The position numbers were made by a program, and so were the translations under genes. Below are positions 1 to 8,550 of a DNA stretch of 64,000 nucleotides, one piece after another. Positions within the stretch are counted from its first letter, which is position 1, and each line of letters opens with the position of its first letter. The stretch comes from Desulfotomaculum copahuensis. GTDB taxonomy: Bacteria; Bacillota; Desulfotomaculia; Desulfotomaculales; Desulfovirgulaceae. Where the stretch lies: NCBI RefSeq assembly GCF_001655685.1, contig NZ_LYVF01000009.1:59417-123416 (forward strand), read 5' to 3'. The notes below the pieces were generated by a model that ran no database searches, was not told where the DNA came from, and saw only the letters and a program-made list of their open reading frames with translations.

Positions 1-2138
1 GGCGTCTCTTCACCGGTATGGTTGTCGATGGTGATCCGGGCGTCCACGGCCACAGCGCCGTCCGGGCCGGCTAAAAGGGGGTTGATGTCCATTTCCCGGA
101 TTTGCGGCTGCACGGCGACCAGCCGGCCCAGGCGCAGCAGGCACTCCGCCAGGGCGTCCAGGTCGGCCGGGGGCCGCCCGCGAAAGCCGCTTAACAGCCG
201 GTATGATTTGGTTTCCCGGATCATTTCCCGCGCTTCTTCCCCGGTGATCGGAGCGATGCGGAAGGACACATCCCGGAACAGTTCGGTGTAAATACCGCCC
301 AGGCCGTAAACCAGCACCGGGCCGAAGGAGGGGTCGCGCTTGCTGCCCAGGATGACCTCGGTGCCTCCGGGGCGATAGGGCTGGATGATCACGCCGTTGA
401 TCCGCGCCTGCGGCATACGCTCTTTAACGGTGTGCAGCATATCGTCATAAGCCGCCCTTACCTCCGCCGCGCCAGTCAGGTTAACCTTCACCCCGCCCAC
501 ATCGGACTTGTGGGAAATCTGCGGGCTGGCAATCTTCATCACCACCGGATAGCCAAAATCCGCGGCCGCCCGTACCGCTCCGGCGCCGTCTATGGCCGGA
601 GTGTAGGGCAGCGCCGGGATGCCGCAGGCACGCAACACATCCAGCGCCTCCTCGTTCAGGGTGGTGCGTCCGTCCCGGCGGGCGGCGGCCAGAATTTGCC
701 CCACCAGCTCCCGGTTTATGCCGCCGGTGTCAGCCGGCAAAGCAGCGGGGGCATTTTTTATCCCGTGCACGTACCGGTAAAGGACGGCCAGGGAAGCCAC
801 CGCCCGGTCCGGTGAGGGGTAGACGGCCACCCGCCCGGCCGCTTCCATTCTGGCGGTCAGTTCCCGCCGGTAGGCGCCGAAGATCCACAGGGCCAGCGGC
901 TTGTCCGGGTGGCGGGCGGCGGCCCGGTTGACATGAGCGCTGATGTCCAGGCGCGGGTCGGCGTCCGGATCCACGTAGGCCGGGCTGATCATCAACAGGG
1001 CGTCCACCTGCGGATCGTCTAAAATGGTGTCCAGGGCCAGTTCCAGAACCTCCCGGTAACCCCGGGACATGCCGGCCGGCCAGATGTCGGCCGGGTTGCC
1101 CACCTCCATCCAACCGGGGAATACCGCAGCCAGCTTGTCGTTTGTCTGCGCGCTGAACCGGGCCGCTTCCAGGCCGTAATCGCCGCAGGCGTCCACGGCG
1201 GCGATGCCCGCGCCGCCGCTGATGGTGACTACGGCCAGGCGCCGGCCAGGCATGGAGCGGTAGGTGAGAAAAGTCTTGTTGAAGTAGCGCATCTCCTCCA
1301 CGTCCCGCACCCGGATCACGCCGCACTGTTTGAATGCGGCGCCAAAGACATGGTCCTCGCCGGCCAAAGAGCCGCTGTGCGAACTGGCCGCCCGGGCGCC
1401 GGCCTCACTGCGGCCGGTTTTCAGACAGAGCACAGGCTTTTCACGGCTCACCTGCCGGGCAATCTCCATGAAGCGGCGCCCGTCCGCGAGTCCTTCCATG
1501 TGCAGGTTGAGTACCCGGATCCGGCTGTCCGTGCCCAGGGCGGCCAGCGTCTGGTTAAAATCGATGTCGGCGGCGTTGCCGATGTCCACCCCCAGACCGA
1601 TCCCGCAGGTGAAGTCGGCCGAGCCGAGCAAAAAGATGCCTGACTGGCAGATGGTGGCCGTATCGGCCGGTTGCCTGGTGAATTCAATGAACGATGTGTT
1701 CAAATGGTCGTATAGATTGACCACGCCGATGGTATTCGGACCGACCAGGCGGGTGCCGGTGCCGGACACGGCCTGCAGCAGTTCTTCCTGCAGGCGGTGT
1801 CCGGCCTCGTCGGCGTCGGCGAAACCCTGGGTAATCACAATGACGGCTTTGACGCCCCGGGCCGCGCACTCCCGGACTATTTCCGGCACCGCCGTGCGTG
1901 GGGTGGATATAACGGCCAGATCCACCACTTCCGGTATTTCCGAAACCGAACGGTAAACAGGGAGGCCCCTTAATTCCCCGCCCCGCGGGTTGACCGGGTA
2001 GATGCGTCCGGTAAACCCGCCGGCCAGCACCTGGTCGATGACATTGAAGACAGCCGGCCCGGTGCGGGTGGAGACGCCCACCAGGGCGATAGAACGGGGG
2101 GTTAAAAAGCCATCCGGAATGTTAACCAATGAATACAC
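1..2138 (-). CDS. ADP-forming acyl-CoA (acetyl-CoA) synthetase, fused alpha and beta parts, 3' end cut by window edge
   Basis: About 712 codons are open on the minus strand from a GTG at 2136-2138. A TTG at 2127-2129 with better spacing from AAAGG is the alternative start. The N-terminus is a CoA-binding Rossmann domain (SIALVGVSTRTG near residue 17, GRIYPVNPRGGE near 45, VGPNTIGVVN near 133). The far end carries the ATP-grasp signature (EMDINPLLAGPDGAVAVDAR) typical of the last 40 residues of the beta part. The family converts acyl-CoA, ADP and phosphate to acid, ATP and CoA in the cytoplasm and makes ATP during amino-acid or organic-acid fermentation. Full-length fused enzymes are about 700 residues, so only a few C-terminal residues should be missing. 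The acyl substrate cannot be told from the sequence. Confidence 0.85.
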   Translation of the reverse strand, partial: MYSLVNIPDGFLTPRSIALVGVSTRTGPAVFNVIDQVLAGGFTGRIYPVNPRGGELRGLPVYRSVSEIPEVVDLAVISTPRTAVPEIVRECAARGVKAVIVITQGFADADEAGHRLQEELLQAVSGTGTRLVGPNTIGVVNLYDHLNTSFIEFTRQPADTATICQSGIFLLGSADFTCGIGLGVDIGNAADIDFNQTLAALGTDSRIRVLNLHMEGLADGRRFMEIARQVSREKPVLCLKTGRSEAGARAASSHSGSLAGEDHVFGAAFKQCGVIRVRDVEEMRYFNKTFLTYRSMPGRRLAVVTISGGAGIAAVDACGDYGLEAARFSAQTNDKLAAVFPGWMEVGNPADIWPAGMSRGYREVLELALDTILDDPQVDALLMISPAYVDPDADPRLDISAHVNRAAARHPDKPLALWIFGAYRRELTARMEAAGRVAVYPSPDRAVASLAVLYRYVHGIKNAPAALPADTGGINRELVGQILAAARRDGRTTLNEEALDVLRACGIPALPYTPAIDGAGAVRAAADFGYPVVMKIASPQISHKSDVGGVKVNLTGAAEVRAAYDDMLHTVKERMPQARINGVIIQPYRPGGTEVILGSKRDPSFGPVLVYGLGGIYTELFRDVSFRIAPITGEEAREMIRETKSYRLLSGFRGRPPADLDALAECLLRLGRLVAVQPQIREMDINPLLAGPDGAVAVDARITIDNHTGEET

Positions 2139-2250
2139 CGCCTTTGATCTTTTGTTAATAATACTATTAATTAAAATATTATCATAATATATACTTTTTG
2201 GACAACAAAATATCCTCCGGCACCGGGTGGAAATTTTTTTAAATCCCCTC

Positions 2251-2279
2251 TTGCCCCGCCGGCCTTTCCGGGTTATAAT
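2251..2279 (+). promoter_or_regulatory. Probable sigma-A promoter of the aroF-pheA T-box transcript
   Basis: TTGCCC at 2251-2256 is followed after 17 bases by a perfect TATAAT at 2274-2279. It lies just upstream of the T-box stem I and is divergent from the acyl-CoA synthetase gene. Confidence 0.6.
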
Positions 2280-2284
2280 TAGGT

Positions 2285-2602
2285 TCAAGTGGATCGAGTG
2301 AAAGTCGATGCAGGAGGAAAGTAGGCCGGACACAGTTCTCCAGGGAGAAGGCGTCACCGACTGGAAGCGCCTTCAGAGTATGACCGGTTGAAGTTCCCTC
2401 CCAAGACGCAGGCTGAAACCGCGTGGCGGCAAGTAGGCCGGGCCGCCTTCTTCCGGCGTTAAGGGGAAGCGGGTATCGGAGTATTGATCCGGTATCCGGA
2501 CCGAGCGGATCATTTCCGGCTGCTGCCGGAATGATCAAGCAGGGTGGTAACGCGGCAAGCAAAAGCTTCCCGTCCCTGGGACGGCAAGCTTTTATTTTTT
2601 TT
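2285..2602 (+). ncRNA. T-box riboswitch 1 (complete: stem I, antiterminator, terminator)
   Basis: The leader shows the T-box order. Stem I has GGAGGAAAGTAGG near 2312 (AGTA loop-E strand), an apical hairpin AAGGCG...CGCCTT near 2348-2373 and a GAA-containing specifier side at 2390-2396. The T-box motif AGGGTGGTAACGCGG follows at 2541-2555, then a terminator hairpin (AAGCTTCCCGTCC...GGACGGCAAGCTT) and a T-run ending near 2601. The base order GAAG-TTC at 2390-2396 suggests a UUC (Phe) specifier. That fits the downstream phenylalanine/aromatic genes but is read by eye only. Uncharged tRNA would pair with the specifier and the T-box bulge to favour antitermination. Confidence 0.85.
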
Positions 2603-2629
2603 CGCGCCGTGGCGGTCCGGTGAGGGTGT

Positions 2630-2745
2630 TTCCCGTACCTGTAAATGAGTGAACCGGTGTAGTTTTATGCCGGTTAAACAGGGTGGTACCGCGGAAGCCC
2701 GCAGCTTTCGTCCCTTGGGATGAATGCTGCGGGCTTTTTGATTTT
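2630..2745 (+). ncRNA. T-box module 2: second antiterminator/terminator without its own stem I
   Basis: A second T-box motif AGGGTGGTACCGCGG lies at 2680-2694, followed by a GC-rich terminator (AAGCCCGCAGC...GCTGCGGGCTT) and TTTTTG ending at 2740. Only about 80 bases separate it from the first terminator, too few for another stem I. It is therefore either a duplicated decision element read by the same upstream specifier or the rest of a deleted full T-box. aroF begins 30 bases downstream. Confidence 0.75.
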
Positions 2746-2773
2746 AAATTAACAACGGGAAAGGGTGGTTAAA

Positions 2774-3787
2774 ATGGTGGTAGTCATGGATCTGCAGGCG
2801 GCCGGAGAACAGGTGCAGACGGTGGTGGCGCGCCTCGAGGGGTTGGGCTTCAAAGCGCATCTGATTCACGGCATTAAAAGGATTGTCATCGGTGCGGTGG
2901 GCGACCGCCGGGCGCTGGACCTGCGGGAACTGGAACTGATGCCGGGGGTGGAAAGAGTGGTACCGATCATGAAACCATACAAGCTGGTCAGCCGGGAGGC
3001 CAAAGAAGAAGACAGCCTGGTCACGGTGGGACAAACGGTCATCGGCGGCAGCGAACTGGTCGTTTGCGCCGGGCCGTGCGCGGTGGAAAGCCGCGAGCAG
3101 TTGCTGGCGGCGGCCCGTCTGGTCAAACAGGCCGGGGCGCGTGTTCTGCGCGGGGGCGCCTTCAAACCCCGCACTTCGCCCTACAGCTTCCAGGGATTGG
3201 AGGAAAAAGGGCTGCAGCTGATGGCCGAGGCCGCGGCGGAAACCGGGCTGGCCACGGTGACCGAAGTAGTGGACGCCTACAGCCTGGAAGTGGCTGTGCA
3301 ATACGTGGATATTTTGCAGGTGGGGGCGCGGAACATGCAGAACTTCCGCCTGCTGCAGATGGCCGGCCGCGCCGGCAAGCCGGTGCTGCTGAAGCGCGGT
3401 TTGTCGGCCACAATCGAGGAATGGCTGATGGCCGCGGAGTATATTGTGTCCGAGGGTAATGAAAAGGTAATCCTTTGCGAGCGGGGCATCCGCACATTTG
3501 AAAACGCCACCCGCAATACACTGGATTTGAGCGCCGTGCCCCTGGTGAAGAATTTGAGCCACCTGCCGGTAATTGTGGATCCCAGTCACGCCACGGGCGA
3601 CCGCCGGCTGGTGGCGCCCATGGCCCGGGCGGCGGTGGCGGCCGGCGCCGACGGGCTGATTGTGGAAGTGCACCCGGATCCGGCCCGGGCGCTGTGTGAC
3701 GGCCAGCAGTCCCTCAACCCGGCCCAGTTCGCGGCCATGATGCAGGAATTGCGTGCCGTGGCCGCCGCCGTGGGGCGCGCGGCGTAA
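2774..3787 (+). CDS. aroF: 3-deoxy-7-phosphoheptulonate synthase (DAHP synthase), AroF/KDO8P-like class with N-terminal ferredoxin-like domain
   Basis: The enzyme joins phosphoenolpyruvate and erythrose 4-phosphate, the first step of the shikimate pathway. The 337-residue product has a short N-terminal regulatory domain (residues 1-75, [18 protein letters not shown]) and the TIM barrel with GPCAVES near 98, [17 protein letters not shown] near 130, ARNMQNF near 190, LLKRG near 208 and PSHATGDRR near 272. The ATG at 2774 is chosen because GGGAAAGGGTGG precedes it; an in-frame GTG at 2765 lies inside that ribosome site. The gene sits directly after the tandem T-box and before pheA. Confidence 0.95.
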   Translation: MVVVMDLQAAGEQVQTVVARLEGLGFKAHLIHGIKRIVIGAVGDRRALDLRELELMPGVERVVPIMKPYKLVSREAKEEDSLVTVGQTVIGGSELVVCAGPCAVESREQLLAAARLVKQAGARVLRGGAFKPRTSPYSFQGLEEKGLQLMAEAAAETGLATVTEVVDAYSLEVAVQYVDILQVGARNMQNFRLLQMAGRAGKPVLLKRGLSATIEEWLMAAEYIVSEGNEKVILCERGIRTFENATRNTLDLSAVPLVKNLSHLPVIVDPSHATGDRRLVAPMARAAVAAGADGLIVEVHPDPARALCDGQQSLNPAQFAAMMQELRAVAAAVGRAA

Positions 3788-3802
3788 AACGGATGTCTGT
3801 GG

Positions 3803-3830
3803 TCAGAGGCCGGAAGTCAGAAGCCGGATG
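3803..3830 (+). repeat. Two-unit imperfect 14-bp tandem repeat between aroF and pheA
   Basis: TCAGAGGCCGGAAG at 3803-3816 is followed at once by TCAGAAGCCGGATG at 3817-3830, with 2 mismatches. It is in the 157-base noncoding gap between aroF and pheA, which also holds a GCCGG/CCGGC hairpin near 3872-3885. No function is evident. Confidence 0.5.
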
Positions 3831-3944
3831 CAAAAAGGGTTGGGTGCCGTGGAGCGGCAGGTATGGTGGAGGCCGGCAACCGGCTTGCAATGAATTATAC
3901 GTCACGGTGCAAGGCAAGAAAATTTGGAGCGAAGGGGTTCAGCA

Positions 3945-5294
3945 ATGGCTAAGATCGGTTATCTCGGGCCGCCGGGGACTTTCTCCGAACTGGCCTTGCA
4001 ATACTATCTGGCGGCCGGTGAACAGCGTGACCTGGAGCCGGTGTGCCTGCCATCCCTGGATGATGTGCTGGCTGGCGTGGACCGGGGGGAACTGGCGGCC
4101 GGGCTGGTGCCGCTGGAAAATTCCAGCGAGGGGGCGGTGAACCGCACCCAGGATTTGTTGGCCCATCGTTTTACCGGCCTGTTCATTCAAAAGGAAATGG
4201 TGCTGCCGGTGGAGCATCATTTGCTGGCCCGGCCGGGGATGACGGTGGCGGCGGTACGCCGGGTGCTCTCCCACCCCCAGGCGCTGGCCCAGTGCCGCGG
4301 GTATCTCCGGCGCCTCCTGCCCGGGGCGTTGGAAATGGAAACGGCCAGCACGGCGGCGGCCGCTGCCATGGTGGCGGCCAGCGGGGAACCCTGGGCGGCG
4401 ATCGGCACCCGGGCAGCCGCCCGGGCCTGCGGTCTGAGTGTGCTGGCGGAAAAAATCAATGACTGTCAAAGCAATGCCACCCGCTTCGTGGTGCTCGGCA
4501 GGCAGGACGGTGAACCCGGCGCCGGCTGTAAGACTTCCCTGATTTTCTCCGTGGCCGACCGTCCCGGGGAGCTTTACAGCGCGCTGGCGGAATTCGCCCG
4601 CCGGGGAATCAACCTGACCCGCATCGAATCACGTCCGGCCCGCAGCCGTTTGGGCGAGTACCTGTTTTTTATCGACCTGGCCGGCCACCGGCAGGACGCG
4701 CCGGTAAAAGAAGCGCTGCAGGCGCTGGCGGCACGCGGCGCCGGGCTGCGCCTGCTGGGTTCCTATCGCCCGCTGGAAGAGGGCGCCGGTAAGGCGCCCG
4801 GACGGGGAGCGGGCTGCGGGCCAGGCCGGGCGGCCGGGTGCCGGTCCGGCGGCAGCAGCGGTCCGGGCGGGGAAGGTTGCTGTTTTGCCGTCAACAGTCA
4901 GGCCGGGCTGGAAAAAACCGGCCTGCCGGAGCGGAACGGGGATGGCTGGCCGCATCCGGCATATGTGCCGGGGGGGGAGGCAGACCGGGCGGCCGGCGTT
5001 TGCCGGCAGGAGCCGGTTGGGCCGGGGCTGCCGGAATTGCGCCGGCAAATTGACGCCGTGGATGCCCAACTGGTGGATTTACTGGTTCAGCGTATGCAAC
5101 TCGTGGAGCAGGTGGGGCGCTTGAAACAGGCCGGACGGATCCGCGACTATGCCCGGGAAGAAGAAGTTTTGCGCCGGGCCGGGGAGCATGCCCGGGCGGC
5201 CGGGGTGAGACCGGAGCTGATGAAACAGGTGTTTCAACTGCTGATCCGGCAGGCAGTGGAAATTCAAGATAAATCCGGAGGAGCACAGGTTTAG
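3945..5294 (+). CDS. pheA: Prephenate dehydratase with ACT domain and C-terminal chorismate mutase (fused P-protein, reversed order)
   Basis: This fusion would turn chorismate into prephenate and then phenylpyruvate for phenylalanine synthesis. Residues 1-190 are prephenate dehydratase (IGYLGPPGTFSE at the start, VPLENSSEGAVN near 56, catalytic TRF in QSNATRFVVLG near 183). Residues 195-280 form an ACT regulatory domain with the Phe-binding ESRP motif (LTRIESRPARSRLGEY). A low-complexity Gly/Pro/Arg/Ser linker spans about 285-370. Residues 373-449 are an AroQ-type chorismate mutase (LRRQIDAVDAQLVDLLVQRM). The better-known enteric P-protein has the mutase first. The ATG at 3945 follows GAAGGGG; an in-frame TTG at 3924 lacks a ribosome site. 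Confidence 0.93.
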   Translation: MAKIGYLGPPGTFSELALQYYLAAGEQRDLEPVCLPSLDDVLAGVDRGELAAGLVPLENSSEGAVNRTQDLLAHRFTGLFIQKEMVLPVEHHLLARPGMTVAAVRRVLSHPQALAQCRGYLRRLLPGALEMETASTAAAAAMVAASGEPWAAIGTRAAARACGLSVLAEKINDCQSNATRFVVLGRQDGEPGAGCKTSLIFSVADRPGELYSALAEFARRGINLTRIESRPARSRLGEYLFFIDLAGHRQDAPVKEALQALAARGAGLRLLGSYRPLEEGAGKAPGRGAGCGPGRAAGCRSGGSSGPGGEGCCFAVNSQAGLEKTGLPERNGDGWPHPAYVPGGEADRAAGVCRQEPVGPGLPELRRQIDAVDAQLVDLLVQRMQLVEQVGRLKQAGRIRDYAREEEVLRRAGEHARAAGVRPELMKQVFQLLIRQAVEIQDKSGGAQV

Positions 5295-5300
5295 CCCCGG

Positions 5301-5342
5301 AGTGAACGCCAAATCCCCGGCAACATAACCGGGGCGTTCACC
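5301..5342. repeat. Nested inverted repeat after pheA
   Basis: An outer arm GTGAACGC/GCGTTCAC encloses an inner arm CCCCGG/CCGGGG, together a long hairpin just after the pheA stop. No T-run follows, so it may be an mRNA 3' stabiliser or weak terminator rather than a clear rho-independent terminator. Confidence 0.5.
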
Positions 5343-5404
5343 GGGAAGCACATGTACAGGTCCGGAGCGATCCTGCAGCGCATCAATAGATTACTAATGA
5401 GTAA

Positions 5405-5424
5405 GGGGCCGGATTTCCGGCCCC
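5405..5424. terminator. GC-rich hairpin between convergent pheA and the 79-residue ORF
   Basis: GGGGCCGGATTTCCGGCCCC is a perfect 8-bp stem with a 4-base loop between convergent genes. The T content downstream is low on both strands, so termination is plausible but not certain. Confidence 0.45.
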
Positions 5425-5664
5425 CTAATCTTCCCGTTCCACTTCCCGCAGGCCTGTTTTACAGGCCATACCCCATTTGATATCCTTTCCGGTCCCGTGG
5501 CGGTGAACGCTTTTCAGTTGCGCCTGCTGTGATTCGATCTCCCGTGCCGTGGGCGAGCCCACGGGGCGGTGCAGATCGGTGATGTTTTCCGGACGGCGGT
5601 AGCCGTTGTCCCCCGGTATATGCGGCCTGGTTATAGCGGGCACCCCCTGCCTTTTAAATTGCAT
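5425..5664 (-). CDS. Small hypothetical protein, 79 residues
   Basis: The open frame starts with ATG at 5662-5664 and ends at the hairpin after pheA. Its composition is that of a real soluble basic protein (PAITRPHIPGDNGYRRPENI, KDIKWGMACKTGL) rather than the Arg/Pro-rich pattern of out-of-frame reads here, and no other gene covers the stretch. The ribosome site is weak (GGATAAAATAATA before ATG). I do not recognise a family and see no membrane segment or signal peptide. Confidence 0.5.
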   Translation of the reverse strand: MQFKRQGVPAITRPHIPGDNGYRRPENITDLHRPVGSPTAREIESQQAQLKSVHRHGTGKDIKWGMACKTGLREVERED

Positions 5665-5724
5665 TATTATTTTATCCGTCCGTTATTTTCTTATCCCTTT
5701 GCATGATCAACCCGGCCCGGCACA

Positions 5725-6204
5725 TTAATGCAGGGATTTTTTATATTCTTTGAGCATTTCCGGATCCAGCGCCTGTTCCAGTTCGGCACGGGTTTCATCA
5801 TCGAAGATGTCCTTGATTTCCATCATCTGCTCGGTCAGTTTATCGGTCAAAAAGACAGGCGCCGACGCGCGCAGCGCCAGAGCTACCGCGTCGCTGGGCC
5901 GGGCGTCCAGGACCATTTCCTGTTCCGGCAGGTGCAGATGAACCTCGGCGTAGAAGGTGCTGTCTTGCAGATCCGAAATAATCACCCGGGAAATGTTCGC
6001 TCCCAGCTGTTCGCAGGCAGTTTTCAACAGGTCGTGGGTAAGCGGCCGGGGCATGGCCACTTTTTCCAGGGCAACGGCAATAGCGTGTGCCTCCAGTAAT
6101 CCCACCCAGATGGGCAGTACCCGTTCCTCCTGCTGGTCGGTCAACAAAATAATAGGATTACCGGACATGTCATAGGCAATCCCTTTCACATTAACACGGA
6201 TCAT
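5725..6204 (-). CDS. Bifunctional nuclease (BFN, DUF151) family protein
   Basis: The 159-residue product has the hallmark BFN start MIRVNVKGIAYDMSGNPIIL, then RVLPIWVGLLEAHAIA, RPLTHDLL and the conserved DARPSDAVALALR near residue 115. Family members have DNase/RNase activity in plants and are of unknown role in most bacteria. The ATG at 6204 is chosen over an upstream in-frame ATG at 6267 because GGAAGGTGA precedes it and homologues begin at MIRV. It is expected to be cytoplasmic. Confidence 0.85.
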   Translation of the reverse strand: MIRVNVKGIAYDMSGNPIILLTDQQEERVLPIWVGLLEAHAIAVALEKVAMPRPLTHDLLKTACEQLGANISRVIISDLQDSTFYAEVHLHLPEQEMVLDARPSDAVALALRASAPVFLTDKLTEQMMEIKDIFDDETRAELEQALDPEMLKEYKKSLH

Positions 6205-6368
6205 CGCTGTCACCTTCCCTTCCGCATTTTTACAGCGGTACACAATGACTGCCGCTTGTATTTTCAACGCCCGCTCTTAATGTTATTTTATCATTGAACC
6301 CCTGGTTGTCAAATACTACTGTTCAGATAAATATTCACATGCAAATCCCCGGATTTCATACCGGACAG

Positions 6369-6710
6369 TTAATCGTCCAGCACCAGGTGGTTAATCAGCC
6401 AGCCGGCCACACTGTATAATAAAGCCCCCCAGAAGGCGCCTGAAAAAGTATAGACGTGAAAACCGGGCACCAGCCAGGCGGTAAGGGTGAAGGTTACGGC
6501 ATTGATCACAAAAATGAACAGCCCCAGGGTGACCACCGTCAGAGGCAGGGTGAAAAAAATCAGCACCGGACGGATCAGGGTGTTAATCACTCCCAGCACA
6601 AAGGCGGCCAGCACCGCCGGTCCGATCCCGGCCAGGTGAATGCCGGGCACCAGGAAATCGACCAGCAGCAGGGCCAGTCCGTTCAGACAGATGTTCAGCA
6701 GCCACTTCAT
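6369..6710 (-). CDS. Phage holin family 4 (PF04020-like) small membrane protein
   Basis: The 113-residue product consists almost entirely of four hydrophobic helices (about 3-20, 30-52, 56-80, 88-108) with the family pattern VLGVINTLIRPVLIFFTLPL followed by FIFVINAVTFTLTAWLVPGF. These are widespread integral membrane proteins of unknown role; no phage genes are nearby, so holin function is not implied. GGAGGTGATTGATAA precedes the ATG. Confidence 0.85.
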   Translation of the reverse strand: MKWLLNICLNGLALLLVDFLVPGIHLAGIGPAVLAAFVLGVINTLIRPVLIFFTLPLTVVTLGLFIFVINAVTFTLTAWLVPGFHVYTFSGAFWGALLYSVAGWLINHLVLDD

Positions 6711-6903
6711 TTATCAATCACCTCCGGACAGCCTTTTTGGGGCGTCACCGCCTTCTTTCGACAGCTGCGCGCATATTCCTGCCCGGGCGGCCGTCGTTCA
6801 ACGGTTGCTTTTTTCCCTTCCAGGGCAGGAATTCTTCTCCATTTGTCGAAAAACCTAATATTAATGCCATGAGGCGAGGCTATAGACGGGGAGTGAAGGG
6901 CTT

Positions 6904-8088
6904 TTGTACAGTGATGATCAGGATGATTGCAGCCTGAAAGATTTTTACCCGATCCGTTCGATGTCCCTGTTCGAAGGGCTCATTTTGGGCATGTTGTCGG
7001 TATGGGCTGGGGAATATTTGTTTTTGCCCTGGGTAATCATGTTGTCCGGCTTGTATTCAGCCTGGCGGATCGGTCGCCTGCACAGGCGTTCTTTTGTGTC
7101 CGGCCTGATCCTGGGATCGTTTGCGCAGGGCTTTATGCTCTTTGAGCTCAACCCGTTCGGTCCCATTTTACCCCTGGCGCTGCAAACGGCCGCACCGGCA
7201 CTGGCCGGACTGACTATGGTCGCCGTTTACAACCTGGCCTTTGGCGCTTACTTTTTTGCTTCTTATTACCGGCACCCGGGGGTCTGGCTGAATACCGCCC
7301 TGCCGGCATTGATCCTGGGAGTGTGCATGCGCCCGTTCACCCCTTATCTGGCGGCGGTTATCTTGTTGCCCGTACTGGCGCTCAGCCTGCTGCCCCTGTG
7401 GTGCGCCTCCTGGCGGCCGCTGCACGCCATGTTTTTTGCCGCCGTATACCTGACCGCCGTTTACCTGGGCCGGTTGGACCCGCTTGATCAGTGGCCGGTT
7501 TGGACGGCCACCCTGGTATTGTCCCTGGGGCCGGAAATATTGTCCTATTTAAATCCGGTGATCAGGCATGATCCTGATTCACTGCCCGTGATCACCCCCA
7601 CCTTAAACACCTGGCAGAAGGTGCTGGCCTGGCGGGAGGTCTTTTTTCTGGCCGTGGAATTTTTCGGTTTGACCATGGAAAAACACACCTGGTTCAAGCG
7701 GGTGGCCCCGGCCGGAAGATACCTGAACGGTCTGGCCGTGGTGCTTGCAATCCTGCTGCCGTTTCTGCGCTGGCCGTTGTTTGCCGTCTGGCTCACGGTC
7801 CCGTTGCTTTTGGCGGGCCTGCTGCTTGAGTTGGGTTCGGCCAACTTCCGTCCGGCGGCCGCCGGGCTGGCTGTATACGGTCTGGGGTTGGCCGCCGGGC
7901 CGTTGCTCTTTGTCGGACGGGCGGGCGGCCCGGGCGGCTTGCTGGCACAAGTGCTGCGTTTTCACGCCGTCACGCTGATCATCGCCTTGCTTTTAATCTG
8001 GCTGGCGCTGGTTATTGATGGCGGCCGGCCGCGGGAAAGCCGGGCGGAAAGGGAAAAATGGATCGCCTTGAACCGCCCGGCCCGTTAA
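6904..8088 (+). CDS. Polytopic membrane protein of unknown function
   Basis: The 394-residue product has roughly ten hydrophobic segments spread over its length, short polar loops and a basic C-terminal tail (RPRESRAEREKWIALNRPAR). I recognise no transporter or enzyme motif. The start is uncertain. The TTG at 6904 has GGAGTGAAGGG upstream. The ATG at 6961 (MSLFEGLILGMLSVWAGEY) has no ribosome site but fits a membrane protein start. The gene stands alone between convergent and divergent neighbours. Confidence 0.65.
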   Translation: MYSDDQDDCSLKDFYPIRSMSLFEGLILGMLSVWAGEYLFLPWVIMLSGLYSAWRIGRLHRRSFVSGLILGSFAQGFMLFELNPFGPILPLALQTAAPALAGLTMVAVYNLAFGAYFFASYYRHPGVWLNTALPALILGVCMRPFTPYLAAVILLPVLALSLLPLWCASWRPLHAMFFAAVYLTAVYLGRLDPLDQWPVWTATLVLSLGPEILSYLNPVIRHDPDSLPVITPTLNTWQKVLAWREVFFLAVEFFGLTMEKHTWFKRVAPAGRYLNGLAVVLAILLPFLRWPLFAVWLTVPLLLAGLLLELGSANFRPAAAGLAVYGLGLAAGPLLFVGRAGGPGGLLAQVLRFHAVTLIIALLLIWLALVIDGGRPRESRAEREKWIALNRPAR

Positions 8089-8104
8089 AACACCGTGGTA
8101 TCCG

Positions 8105-8338
8105 TCAACGGGGCCAGATGCGGGGGAAGGAGATGGCGGAAAACAGGTTACGTCCGGTTTCCCGGCTTTTTTGTTTGATATAACTGAGGAATTCACGTAA
8201 AAAGTTTTCCCATAACGCTGTCACTTCTTTGGCCTTGGACGGGCCCTGGCTCATGATTTGCAAACTCAAATCCACAGCTTCCCGGATAATCACCAGCGCC
8301 TGGGATAACTTTGCACCAACCTGTTCCAATTCGGACAA
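8105..8338 (-). CDS. Small helical hypothetical protein, 77 residues
   Basis: It begins with TTG at 8336-8338, seven bases after a perfect GGAGGT. The product is amphipathic and helix-rich (MSELEQVGAKLSQALVIIRE, ALWENFLREFLSYIKQKSRE). No family is recognised. The strong ribosome site and lack of any competing gene support it; the 17 bases to the preceding plus-strand gene mean the two converge tightly. Confidence 0.5.
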   Translation of the reverse strand: MSELEQVGAKLSQALVIIREAVDLSLQIMSQGPSKAKEVTALWENFLREFLSYIKQKSRETGRNLFSAISFPRIWPR

Positions 8339-8464
8339 GAATCATACCTCCGAATATATTATTTTAAACTGCCGCCTTCTTTGTTATATTATGTCACACA
8401 GAGTCAAAGGTTTCATCCCGCTACATTTTTTCCCTTTTTTATCTTGCCGATACATGACATAAAG

Positions 8465-8501
8465 CGGCGGCCTCCTGAAGTTTTTTCGCCGGAGGCCGCC
8501 G
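8465..8501 (-). terminator. Strong hairpin terminator after the ClpP-like protease gene
   Basis: CGGCGGCCTCC and GGAGGCCGCCG form an 11-bp perfect stem around a 15-base loop, about 50 bases past the stop of the minus-strand protease gene. The bases after the stem on the minus strand are CTTTATG, so the U-run is poor. Confidence 0.55.
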
Positions 8502-8550
8502 TACAAGCCAAATGTTTCAAAGGTTGCGCAATTGTCCGGGGCTGCGGCGG

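Noticed and set aside
6369..6710. Prophage, suggested by a holin-like protein
   Set aside because: The PF04020 family is common outside phages and no other phage gene is nearby.
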